Source: an uncultured Clostridia bacterium (GTDB lineage Bacteria > Bacillota > Clostridia > TANB77 > CAG-508). Taken from it: a stretch of DNA of 34,772 nt. A program made the position numbers and the translations under genes. Positions 1-7,645 of this stretch are shown here, one piece after another. The stretch lies in assembly GCA_904420285.1 (NCBI GenBank), contig CAJFUM010000058.1:1-34772 (forward strand), written 5' to 3'. Positions within the stretch are counted from its first letter, which is position 1. Every line of letters starts with the position of its first letter. The notes under the pieces were generated by a model. That model saw only the letters and a list, made by a program, of their open reading frames with translations, was not told where the DNA came from and ran no database searches.

Positions 1-54
1 GAAATAATTAATATTTCTATTATCATTTTTGCTTAAACTTTGTCAACACTTTTT

Positions 55-88
55 TTTAAAATGTACTTGACATTGGTACCATTTTAAA
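55..88. terminator. Imperfect hairpin downstream of tatD
   Basis: TTTAAAATG (55-63) pairs with CATTTTAAA (80-88), with a further 3 bp inside if one C is bulged. It lies just past the tatD stop codon, so it may end the minus-strand transcript. There is no good T-run after it on the minus strand, so this is a weak call. A TTGACA at 67-72 lies in the loop but has no matching -10 box. Confidence 0.3.
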
Positions 89-108
89 TTTTACATACAC
101 TTTTTTTC

Positions 109-897
109 TTATTTTATCCCAAATATTTCACATGTATTTCTAAAAGTTAAATCCTCTATTTCTTCTAGGGAAACCTCTTTTACAGTTGCAATTTTTTCTG
201 CTATAAATTGCAAATTTCTGGAATCATTTCTTTTTCCTCTATTTGGTTCTGGGGAAAGGTATGGGCTATCTGTTTCTATTAATATTTTATATTCTGGAAC
301 CATCTTAATTATTTCATCTGCATTTTTAGAGTTTTTGAAGGTTATAGGCCCTGCAAAAGATATATAAAATCCAAGTTTTAAAGCCTCTTTTACTAATTCT
401 CTATTTAATGGGCAACAATGGAAAACACCTTTTTTTACCACATTATTTTCTTTTAGAATTTGGATTGTATCCATTATAGCTTCTCTTGTATGAATTACTA
501 TTGGTAAATTTAATTCATTTGCTAACTCTATTTGTTTTATAAAAGCATATTTTTGAAGCTCTTTATTTTCTGTATTCCAATGATAATCTAAACCAATTTC
601 ACCAATTGCAACTATTTTTTTATTTTCGTTTTTAGTTTTTATAAACTCTTCTAAATCTTTTAATTCTTCATCAATTTCTTCATATGAATTAGATATATCA
701 TTTGGAGAAATTCCAGATATTGTGTACATCCAATCATATTTATTTACAATCTCTAAAGCATATTTAGAAGATTGAAGGCTATACCCAGCACAAATTAATT
801 TTTCTACACCAAATTCATGTACTTCTTTAATTAGATCTTCTCTATCTTTATCAAACTTTTCATCATTATAATGGGCATGTGAATCAAAAAATTTCAT
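109..897 (-). CDS. TatD-family metal-dependent hydrolase (YcfH-like)
   Basis: A 262-residue TIM-barrel amidohydrolase of the TatD family; members are metal-dependent DNases or related hydrolases in the cytosol. Metal ligands expected for the family are visible: the H7-x-H9 pair, E100 in the GEIGLD motif, H136 in VIHTREA, H160 in VFHCC and D210 in ETDSP. The family's usual GxHP motif reads GISP here (residue 64 is Ser instead of His), a small oddity outside the metal-ligand set. The length is normal. The ATG is preceded by AAAGGAGGAG at ideal spacing. It starts 11 bases after acpS ends and is almost certainly cotranscribed with it. The family call is firm; the exact substrate cannot be told. 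Confidence 0.93.
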   Translation of the reverse strand: MKFFDSHAHYNDEKFDKDREDLIKEVHEFGVEKLICAGYSLQSSKYALEIVNKYDWMYTISGISPNDISNSYEEIDEELKDLEEFIKTKNENKKIVAIGEIGLDYHWNTENKELQKYAFIKQIELANELNLPIVIHTREAIMDTIQILKENNVVKKGVFHCCPLNRELVKEALKLGFYISFAGPITFKNSKNADEIIKMVPEYKILIETDSPYLSPEPNRGKRNDSRNLQFIAEKIATVKEVSLEEIEDLTFRNTCEIFGIK

Positions 898-908
898 GGC
901 TCCTCCTT

Positions 909-1313
909 TTAGTTATTCAAAACAACAACTACATTTGCTATTGCATATTTTTCTATATGAGAAATACTTATATCTATATCTTGTATTTTTATCTCTTTAT
1001 CTGCATTTTTTCTAAGATTTTCGCATAATCTTTCCACATTTATTGCAGGTTTTCCGCTTTTTTTATTTATAACTTCTATATCCTTCCACAAGTCATCTGT
1101 TCTTCCACCTATATATTCAGATATTGCTTTGAAAACTGCTTCTTTTACTGCAAATCTAGCTGCATAATGTTGATATTTCATTTTCTTACTATTATTACAA
1201 TATACAATTTCATCTTGGGTATAAATTCTATTTAAAAAATTTTCTCCTAATTCTTGTATTGCTTTTTCTATTCTATCTACTTCTATTATATCTATTCCTG
1301 TAGTAATTTTCAT
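909..1313 (-). CDS. acpS: Holo-[acyl-carrier-protein] synthase
   Basis: AcpS moves the 4'-phosphopantetheine group from CoA onto a serine of apo-ACP, activating it for fatty acid synthesis in the cytosol. At 134 residues it has the usual length of group I phosphopantetheinyl transferases. The N-terminal GIDIIEVDRI motif carries the Mg-binding D8, and the RFAVKEAVFKAI motif carries E58, the two signature acidic positions. The C-terminal ISISHIEKYAIANVVV strand matches the family. The ATG has a GAGGGG ribosome-binding site. It lies between a tail-anchored protein gene (62 bases upstream) and tatD (11 bases downstream). Confidence 0.96.
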   Translation of the reverse strand: MKITTGIDIIEVDRIEKAIQELGENFLNRIYTQDEIVYCNNSKKMKYQHYAARFAVKEAVFKAISEYIGGRTDDLWKDIEVINKKSGKPAINVERLCENLRKNADKEIKIQDIDISISHIEKYAIANVVVVLNN

Positions 1314-1339
1314 TTTCTTCCCCTCTAAAAATACATTAT

Positions 1340-1365
1340 TCGGACTAAATAAATTTTTAGTCCGA
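1340..1365. terminator. 10-bp hairpin between the tail-anchored protein gene and acpS
   Basis: TCGGACTAAA (1340-1349) pairs perfectly with TTTAGTCCGA (1356-1365) around a 6-base loop, ten bases after the stop codon region of the gene ending at 1376. On the minus strand it is followed only by a mixed A/T stretch rather than a clean T-run, so it may be a partial terminator or an RNA-processing element that sets acpS-tatD expression apart from the two upstream genes. Confidence 0.5.
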
Positions 1366-1375
1366 CTTAATTTTA

Positions 1376-2629
1376 TTAGAACAAAAGTGCAAATAATATA
1401 GTTAAAATATTTATAAGTAGTATAACTGCTACAATTACTCTTGTTACTTTATTATTTTTACTTAATTCTTCTACATTATATTTTTTATAAGTTACATCAT
1501 ATTCATTTTTTAGTTTATAAAACGTTTTTTCTAATTCCAAGTTTTCTATCCAATTCTGTTCCATTCTTCTTCCAAATTCTTCGTTTGTTACATCTTGTAT
1601 CCATAATTTTTTAGTAAAATCCAAAAACTCATTTTCTGCTTCTTTCATATTGCAACTAAATTCATAATTTAATTTATTAAATAGAATTTTTTTATACAAG
1701 GTTAGTAAATAAGTATATAAATATTCACTTTCAAACTTTTGAGGTACAACTGTAAAATTAGCAGTATTTATATTTGATGTTAAAAGAACTGTACTTCCAA
1801 TAGAAAACCCATATTTTATATATTTATTTTTGTACAATACTTTTTTTTCTAATTCATTAGATTGTCCCTTTGTCCAATATTCATCATTTATAATTTGAGT
1901 ATTAGATGGTAAAGCTGCTCTATATTTTTCAAATAATCTATCTAAGCCATCAGTATCTGTATTTTCATTCCAATCTTTTTGATCTATACATGCATATGAA
2001 TATACAAAAAACTTTTCTGTTCCAATATTAGCTTTTTTAGCAATATTTTCTTTTCCAACAATCTCCTTTATTAATAAAGATATGTCTTTAACATCTTTAA
2101 ATGAATTAGATTGAATTTTTATATTTTCATATTCTTTTAAATTATATGATATAGAATTTATTTCTCTAAATTTATAATTAAAATTTAAAATATCTGAAAA
2201 ATTATTGCTATTCTCTAAATTTGTTTTAAAAACTAAAAAGCATACTCCAGATTTAAAACAAACAATTTTAATTTCTGATATTTCAAAAAAGATTCCATTA
2301 CTATCATTAACTTTTCCTTGTATATATTCTGGCAAATCGTAATTAAATATGTTGCATTCATGTTCTGCAAGTAATGTAGATTGAACAGTAGTATCTAATT
2401 TTTTAAAATCTTTTATTCCTTTTTCTGTTAATCCAAATGACCAAAACATATACTCTCTAATATTAGGTAGAAAATATGTATACAAATGAATATCTTTTTG
2501 CTTATTAAAGAAACGTATTTTACATTTTTTGTTTCTTAGCAAACTTTGCAAATATTTTTTATATTTTCCTTCTTCAATCAAATATGGATAAATAAAATAC
2601 GTATATTGGTATTTTGTCATTAGTTCCAT
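1376..2629 (-). CDS. Unknown tail-anchored membrane protein
   Basis: I do not recognise this 417-residue protein. It has no signal peptide. Most of it looks like a soluble, aromatic- and lysine-rich domain (residues 1-390, starting KYQYTYFIYPYLIEEGKY). A long charged helical stretch (about 340-390) then leads into one C-terminal membrane helix (about 394-416), which ends the protein. This is the layout of a tail-anchored protein with its bulk in the cytosol; the long helix followed by a terminal membrane segment is loosely like CorA-type proteins, but I see no GxN signature. ATG codons at residues 1 and 4 are both possible starts; an AAAGGAATG site lies about 15 bases before the first. It follows the WG-repeat gene by 46 bases with no terminator, suggesting cotranscription. 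Confidence 0.75.
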   Translation of the reverse strand: MELMTKYQYTYFIYPYLIEEGKYKKYLQSLLRNKKCKIRFFNKQKDIHLYTYFLPNIREYMFWSFGLTEKGIKDFKKLDTTVQSTLLAEHECNIFNYDLPEYIQGKVNDSNGIFFEISEIKIVCFKSGVCFLVFKTNLENSNNFSDILNFNYKFREINSISYNLKEYENIKIQSNSFKDVKDISLLIKEIVGKENIAKKANIGTEKFFVYSYACIDQKDWNENTDTDGLDRLFEKYRAALPSNTQIINDEYWTKGQSNELEKKVLYKNKYIKYGFSIGSTVLLTSNINTANFTVVPQKFESEYLYTYLLTLYKKILFNKLNYEFSCNMKEAENEFLDFTKKLWIQDVTNEEFGRRMEQNWIENLELEKTFYKLKNEYDVTYKKYNVEELSKNNKVTRVIVAVILLINILTILFALLF

Positions 2630-2675
2630 TTTTTTGGCTTCATTCCTTTCTCTTATGTAGTTTGAAAATTTATAT

Positions 2676-4205
2676 CTATTTATCTGTAAAGTAATATAAA
2701 TTCAAATCTTCTCCTAGATGCCATTTTCCTATAAATTCTATTAAAACATTATTATCTAATTTATATGAAGGTGCTATAGCTACTTTTCCTCTAGAATCTA
2801 CAGAACCCCATAGTCCATCTTTTTTAACACTTGCATATCCATAATCATTTTGTTCTGTAGCATCATCATAAATATAATCTACTACTACATTTCCATTTCT
2901 ATCTATAAAGCCATATTTTCCTTCTTCATTTCTGCTTAAGAAAATAGTATTTCCACTTAATACTTCTTTACTATCCTTTTTATCAAATCTAAAGTTATAG
3001 TAATTATATGCATCATTTTCTCTTACTTTAATGTAGCCCTTTTCCTCATTTAATTCTGAAATAATTACATTGGATAATTTTACATTCAATTCTGCATCTA
3101 ATAAATCTGAAGTATTATTTTCTGTTGAAGCTTCATAAAATCCAGCTGTAGGTATATATATAATATCTGCATATTTTAATTCTACTATAGTATTTCCATT
3201 TGAATCTATAATACCATATTTTTTATCTTTGCTTACTATATAATTATTATTTGTAGCATATGAAATACTGTCGTAATTTGTATCAATTATATTTTTTCCA
3301 TCAGCTATTGAAACTACACCATATTTTTTATTATCTACTATAACAGCATTTTCTCCATTTACTGAAATAATATCATCATACTTACCTGCTAAATATTTAT
3401 TTCCATCTGTATCTATTATTTCCCAATTTTGTCCTTCTTTTACAATATAGTATTTTCCATTTGCATATTCTCTTTTTATTTCATCATATTTCGGTTCAAC
3501 AACAACAGATTTTGAATATGTTATAACTCCATACTTTTTATTATCATTTTGCACTATATATCCGTTTTCATAAGTATCTGATAATGGAGTAATTTGAGCA
3601 TACTCATTATCTATAATTACTGATCCTACATAATCTACAATACCATATTTGCCATTCTTTAGTGTTAGTAAACTATTATCTATTCCTTTTAAAGCAGTAA
3701 TTTCATCATATTCGCAACCTACAATTTCATTTCCTTTTGTATCTATTATTCCCCATTTTCCATCTTTTGATACTTTTAAAATATCGGTTGCATACCATAA
3801 ATTATTACTTTCATCATAATTTTCAATAGCTTCTACTAAATCATATCCTGTAAATAGTTCTTCATTTTTCTCGTTAATAGCTTTTGTGCTATATGTTCCT
3901 TTACTATAATCAACATCATATGTACATATAAATATAGGTTTTGTACTATCTGGTACTACTATATATTCATCATATGTAGGAGAAATTATGGTATTTCCTT
4001 TTGTATCTATTACACCCCATTTTCCCCCTGTATAAACTGGAAAATATCCAAGTGCAACTGTTTTTTCTTCTGTAGTACTTTCTCTACTAAACAACTTGTT
4101 AATGCCTATTACAAACATAACAATTACAGCAATTGCAATTATTACTGCAAATACTTTTTTTATATTTAGTTTCGGTTCTCCTTCATATCTTTTTCCTCTA
4201 CTCAT
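2676..4205 (-). CDS. Membrane-anchored WG-repeat protein
   Basis: A 509-residue protein with a short basic cytosolic tail, one N-terminal membrane helix (about residues 18-36) and a long outside region. That region is made of WG (KWG) beta-repeats of the form G-K-W/Y-G-x-I-D-x-x-G-N, followed by a Y-D-E-I strand. I count about nine copies from residue 60 to 480; the best ones read GKWGVIDTKGN and GKWGIIDTKGN. WG repeats are thought to build a propeller- or solenoid-like binding surface; the ligand is unknown. The ATG is preceded by ATAGGAGGC at good spacing, and a promoter lies at 4249-4278. It heads a likely operon with the tail-anchored protein, acpS and tatD. Confidence 0.88.
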   Translation of the reverse strand: MSRGKRYEGEPKLNIKKVFAVIIAIAVIVMFVIGINKLFSRESTTEEKTVALGYFPVYTGGKWGVIDTKGNTIISPTYDEYIVVPDSTKPIFICTYDVDYSKGTYSTKAINEKNEELFTGYDLVEAIENYDESNNLWYATDILKVSKDGKWGIIDTKGNEIVGCEYDEITALKGIDNSLLTLKNGKYGIVDYVGSVIIDNEYAQITPLSDTYENGYIVQNDNKKYGVITYSKSVVVEPKYDEIKREYANGKYYIVKEGQNWEIIDTDGNKYLAGKYDDIISVNGENAVIVDNKKYGVVSIADGKNIIDTNYDSISYATNNNYIVSKDKKYGIIDSNGNTIVELKYADIIYIPTAGFYEASTENNTSDLLDAELNVKLSNVIISELNEEKGYIKVRENDAYNYYNFRFDKKDSKEVLSGNTIFLSRNEEGKYGFIDRNGNVVVDYIYDDATEQNDYGYASVKKDGLWGSVDSRGKVAIAPSYKLDNNVLIEFIGKWHLGEDLNLYYFTDK

Positions 4206-4248
4206 AAATGCCTCCTATTGTTTTTAATACATATATTTTTCCATATAT

Positions 4249-4278
4249 ACTATATCACATTTTAGGGCTAAATTACAA
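4249..4278 (-). promoter_or_regulatory. Sigma-A-type promoter for the WG-repeat gene
   Basis: On the minus strand TTGTAA (4273-4278) is followed after 18 bases by TATAGT (4249-4254). It lies about 45 bases upstream of the ATG at 4205, between that gene and the spoIIE terminator. Two mismatches in total to consensus. Confidence 0.5.
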
Positions 4279-4299
4279 GAAATTTGTCAGATTTTACAC

Positions 4300-4333
4300 A
4301 AAATAAGACATGATTACTATCATGCCTTATTTT
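4300..4333 (-). terminator. Terminator hairpin overlapping the spoIIE stop codon
   Basis: AAAATAAG-A-CATGAT (4300-4314) pairs with ATCATG-C-CTTATTTT (4319-4333) around a 4-base loop with one internal mismatch. The spoIIE stop codon (4327-4329) lies in the stem. On the minus strand the stem ends in TTTT, as for an intrinsic terminator. Confidence 0.7.
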
Positions 4334-6813
4334 TTCCCTATTTTTGCAACTAAAACAGTCATATCATCCTTCTGATTACCAAAGTCATTATCTATTGCTT
4401 CCCCTATAATTATATCTGCTATTTGTTGTGCATCACTTGTTTCAATATCTTCTAATAAATACTTAAGCCATAATTGTTTATTTAAATATTCTTTATTAGA
4501 ATCTATTACTCCATCAGTGCACATTACTAAAATATCTCCCTCTCTTAGATCATAATCATAAACAACTAAGTCCACATCATTAAGTATTCCTGTAGGTAGA
4601 GACATTGATTTTAACAATTGAACATTTCTACCTCTTTTTACATATGTAGGACATGCACTATTTTTTATGAATTCCATATTGCCATTATATAAATCTAAAA
4701 TTTCTATATCTAATGTAGCATACATATCTTCTTCAGTATTTGCTGATAATGTAGAATTTATTAATTTTAATGATACATCTTTCTCAAATCCAGCAGTCAA
4801 TAATCTTTCTAACATTTTAATTGCAATTTTGCTACTTTTCATTGCTTCTGGTCCAGAACCCATTCCATCACTTAATGCTAATAAATATTTACCATCATCT
4901 AATTTTACTTGTAAACTACTATCTCCAGAAACAGGTGAACCTGATTTAGTAGATTTTGCCACTCCTATTTGCAAACTATATTTGTCATCACCAATATATG
5001 TGAATTTACAAATATCTTTATTTAATCTTAGTCCACATTCTTGTTTTTGGATAATCATTTTTTGATTTAAAACTTTACTTATTATTTTAGATATTTTCTT
5101 TATATCACATTCTGTTCCATCTGGATTTTCACAAATATCAGTATATACATCTACAATAAATCTGCCAGAACTTTTTTGCTTTATTTCCAAGCTTTTTATT
5201 TCTATTTCTTTTTGTTCTAATAGTTTTATTATTTCTTGCTTTAATTCCACAAATTCTTCTTCTTTTTTATCTATATCATTTGCCATTTTAGAAATAGCTT
5301 CAGATACTCCTTTTAATTGTGATGATACATTTTTTTTGCTTTCATCTAACTTCTTTTTCCAAATAAAGTTCATTTTGCTTACTCTATATGAATAATTCAA
5401 AGCTTTTACTATTTTGTATACATCTTCTTTTGCTTGTCCTTTAGTATTATCAAATCCAACAATATAGTTGTTATTCTTTTCCAAAATTTTAATAAATTCT
5501 TTTTCTGTTATAATATCATTTTCTAATAAATGATTAAAAATATCTGTAATTAATTCTTCCGTAGGATAATACATCTCATCATAAAGCATATTATCTTCTA
5601 AATTTTCTATATTTTTCTTAAATTCTTCTAAGAAAATATCTATATTATTTTTTTCTTGCTGTTTTAATTCTTCTTCTGTAAGTATTGTAGCTGCTGCTTC
5701 TCCATAACTTTCTGCTATATCATATATTGTTTCTGATATACTATTTAATTTATATATTGTATCTTTGTTTTCTTCCAAATCTCTTTTTGTAACTTCTGGT
5801 AGAAGCTTTGTATTTCCTACTAAATCTTCTATATTAATTTCAATATTTTTAGGAATTGCAAGTAATCCTAATGATGCGATTAAAATCTCTTGGAATAATA
5901 TAAGTTGTACTGTATTTCCATTAGCTGCATAAGCTAAAATTACATTTCCTAGTGCAAACCCTACTATAACTCCTATTCTTCCAAATCTATTTAATAAACC
6001 AGCTATTAATCCAGAAATTGCATATGCTGCAATCATAATAGGTTCTGTACCTGTAATTACACCTAGCACAACTCCAATAGTTATTCCACCTGTTGCACCT
6101 ACTAAAATACCATTTTTCCATCCTAGTACAAGTACAATTAATATACTTAATATGTTTTTTATTGAAAAACCAAATATACTAAAATCTCCAAATGCTGTAA
6201 CTGCTATCGAAAGTAATAAACTTGTTCCTATAACTTCTTCTATTGTAAAAGCTCTTCTAGTTCCAAAGTCTATTATCATTGTTATGGCGTTTACAAATAT
6301 TTTATAGAATATGTATGTTGTTATTCCTAACATTATACTAGTTAATAAATCGAAAACATAATAATCTCTAAATAAAATTGGTACTACTTGTACTAATATA
6401 ACTGAAAAAAGTAAATGTCCACCTATCTTTTTTTGTTCATTTACATTTTCTTGCAATTTTGGTCTAATAATTAATATTAAGACAAAAAATATTAATGATG
6501 TTATAAAATATACAAGAAAATTATTGAACCCAAATTTTATAAATGTACCTATTAATGATAATATATACATAATTCCTATTGGACGATTATTACTTAGTGC
6601 CCCTGCAATTATAGCTAGTCCAAATGGAACCATTGAAAACACTAAACCACTTCCACTAAATCCCACCATCGAGATTAAAAATGTTGTTATATATAATATT
6701 ATATTTTGTTTTGCAAATAATTTTTTCAACACATCTTTTATAATTACTTTTTCTTGTTCTGCATTATATTCATTTTTTGTATCAAATGAATCTTTTGATA
6801 TATTTTGAAACAT
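4327..6813 (-). CDS. spoIIE: Stage II sporulation protein E, PP2C-type phosphatase
   Basis: SpoIIE sits at the asymmetric sporulation septum and dephosphorylates SpoIIAA, which frees sigma-F in the forespore. The protein has about ten membrane helices (roughly residues 40-325), a charged helical linker (330-550) and a C-terminal PP2C phosphatase domain. Metal-binding motifs are present: SDGMGSGPEA (D near 650), CTDGVID (D near 767) and DDMTV (D near 817). The length (828 residues) is typical for clostridia. A GTG three codons upstream (6822) is also in frame, but it overlaps the AGAGGTGG ribosome-binding site, so I prefer the ATG at 6813. It appears monocistronic, with its own terminator and a Spo0A-like promoter. 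This is a strong sign that the organism forms spores. Confidence 0.95.
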   Translation of the reverse strand: MFQNISKDSFDTKNEYNAEQEKVIIKDVLKKLFAKQNIILYITTFLISMVGFSGSGLVFSMVPFGLAIIAGALSNNRPIGIMYILSLIGTFIKFGFNNFLVYFITSLIFFVLILIIRPKLQENVNEQKKIGGHLLFSVILVQVVPILFRDYYVFDLLTSIMLGITTYIFYKIFVNAITMIIDFGTRRAFTIEEVIGTSLLLSIAVTAFGDFSIFGFSIKNILSILIVLVLGWKNGILVGATGGITIGVVLGVITGTEPIMIAAYAISGLIAGLLNRFGRIGVIVGFALGNVILAYAANGNTVQLILFQEILIASLGLLAIPKNIEINIEDLVGNTKLLPEVTKRDLEENKDTIYKLNSISETIYDIAESYGEAAATILTEEELKQQEKNNIDIFLEEFKKNIENLEDNMLYDEMYYPTEELITDIFNHLLENDIITEKEFIKILEKNNNYIVGFDNTKGQAKEDVYKIVKALNYSYRVSKMNFIWKKKLDESKKNVSSQLKGVSEAISKMANDIDKKEEEFVELKQEIIKLLEQKEIEIKSLEIKQKSSGRFIVDVYTDICENPDGTECDIKKISKIISKVLNQKMIIQKQECGLRLNKDICKFTYIGDDKYSLQIGVAKSTKSGSPVSGDSSLQVKLDDGKYLLALSDGMGSGPEAMKSSKIAIKMLERLLTAGFEKDVSLKLINSTLSANTEEDMYATLDIEILDLYNGNMEFIKNSACPTYVKRGRNVQLLKSMSLPTGILNDVDLVVYDYDLREGDILVMCTDGVIDSNKEYLNKQLWLKYLLEDIETSDAQQIADIIIGEAIDNDFGNQKDDMTVLVAKIGKK

Positions 6814-6900
6814 ACTAACCACCTCTACCCTTTTATTTATGCATTAAAGTTTTTTATTTTGAAATTATCTTTAGTACTAATAGCTTATCAATGCTATTTA

Positions 6901-6934
6901 ATTATAGTTCTTTTTAATATAATTTTTTGTCGCA
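6901..6934 (-). promoter_or_regulatory. Spo0A-type promoter of spoIIE
   Basis: On the minus strand TATAAT (6901-6906) is preceded, after a 21-base gap, by GCGACA (6928-6933) in the -35 position. The stretch TGCGACAAA differs by one base from the reversed 0A box TTCGACAAA. Promoters activated directly by Spo0A~P (spoIIA, spoIIE, spoIIG of Bacillus) have a 0A box over the -35 and 21-22 bp spacing. The predicted start is about 80 bases before the spoIIE ATG. A poorer match (TGCGATA, 7013-7019) lies 85 bases further upstream. Confidence 0.5.
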
Positions 6935-7041
6935 TTTAATCCATAATATAAAAAAGTTTTTTACAAAATGTGATGTGTTGTTTATTTTTTTTACATTGTA
7001 TGCATATAATTTTATCGCAAAATAGTATTTTTTTCAATATA

Positions 7042-7194
7042 CTACAGAAAAAAGGAGATACTATTTTGTAAATATCTCCTTTTTACAGTATATAATTTTT
7101 TATTAGTTGCATTAGCTGTTGGATTTCCCTTTGAAATGTAAACATGAACGGGTTCATCATTCTCATTCGTCCAAAAATAGATTTTATATCCGTT
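7042..7194 (-). pseudogene. Remnant of a DUF4160 protein gene
   Basis: Reading the minus strand from 7194 gives an open stretch of 50 codons that begins right after an in-frame TAA (7195-7197) and has no start codon and no Met. It encodes N-GYKIYFWTNENDEPVHVYI-SKGNPTANAT, which matches the N-terminal core of DUF4160 proteins (GYKIYFWSNE...EPIHVHVSKG...NATK). The first few residues with the start, and everything after about position 32, are lost; the rest (NKKLYTV...) looks degraded. It lies directly behind the 91-aa gene at 7209, in the position where DUF4160 genes often sit beside a small partner. The assignment rests on recalled family motifs. Confidence 0.7.
7049..7084. terminator. 12-bp bidirectional hairpin after the DUF4160 remnant
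   Basis: AAAAAGGAGATA (7049-7060) pairs perfectly with TATCTCCTTTTT (7073-7084) around a 12-base loop. The stem runs into T on the plus strand. It lies within the tail of the decayed DUF4160 frame and separates the small cassette from spoIIE. Confidence 0.6.
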
Positions 7195-7208
7195 TTAATT
7201 CAAAAATA

Positions 7209-7484
7209 CTAGGCAATTTCCAATCCTCCTAAACGTGCATATTTAAAAAAGAAAGAGGAACCATTTTTTACAATTTCTAAAAATGTTTTCTTTTCTTCTT
7301 CAGAATAATTTCCATCTTCTAACACAATATTATAACCTGGAAGCTCAATCACATAAGTATCAAATCCATACTCAGTTGGTCTTTCAAAAGTAATACGTAT
7401 ATATTCTTCTCCTGTTTTCTTTTTTCCAATATTAGAAAATACTCCCACTGTACCATCGGGATATTTAGCAAATTCATAAGTCAT
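7209..7484 (-). CDS. Small unknown protein, partner type of DUF4160 (DUF6061-like)
   Basis: A 91-residue cytosolic protein with no membrane segment. Its plan is an N-terminal beta region (YEFAKYPDGTVGVF), a central FERPTEYGFDTYVIELPGY motif and a C-terminal helix ending FFKYARLGGLEIA. The ExPTExGFD and F.KYAR.GG..IA pattern recalls small clostridial proteins that I believe are grouped as DUF6061 and that are found beside DUF4160 genes. I cannot confirm this by search and the function is unknown. The ATG has an AAAGGAGAG site about 12 bases upstream. Hairpins flank the cassette at 7049-7084 and 7558-7601. Its former partner downstream is broken, so the gene may be an orphan. Confidence 0.65.
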   Translation of the reverse strand: MTYEFAKYPDGTVGVFSNIGKKKTGEEYIRITFERPTEYGFDTYVIELPGYNIVLEDGNYSEEEKKTFLEIVKNGSSFFFKYARLGGLEIA

Positions 7485-7557
7485 TATACTATCACTCTCC
7501 TTTTTACACTATTAGTATAACATAAATAACATAAAATTACTATATTTTTTATATTAC

Positions 7558-7601
7558 AAGGAGGAGATTTCAATATTTTATTATATTAAAATCTCCTCCT
7601 T
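7558..7601. terminator. 13-bp bidirectional hairpin after the surface-protein operon
   Basis: AAGGAGGAGATTT (7558-7570) pairs perfectly with AAATCTCCTCCTT (7589-7601) around an 18-base loop. It lies about 45 bases past the stop of the giant surface-protein gene (7646) and upstream of the 91-aa gene. The T-run is poor on both strands, but the stem is strong. Confidence 0.6.
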
Positions 7602-7645
7602 TAATTATGTGCTAACTGTAGTTATTTTATTTTGGAATTATATTT

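Noticed and set aside
67..95. TTGACA near the left edge as a promoter
   Set aside because: No acceptable -10 at 16-18 bases, no plus-strand gene follows, and the bases lie in the loop of a hairpin.
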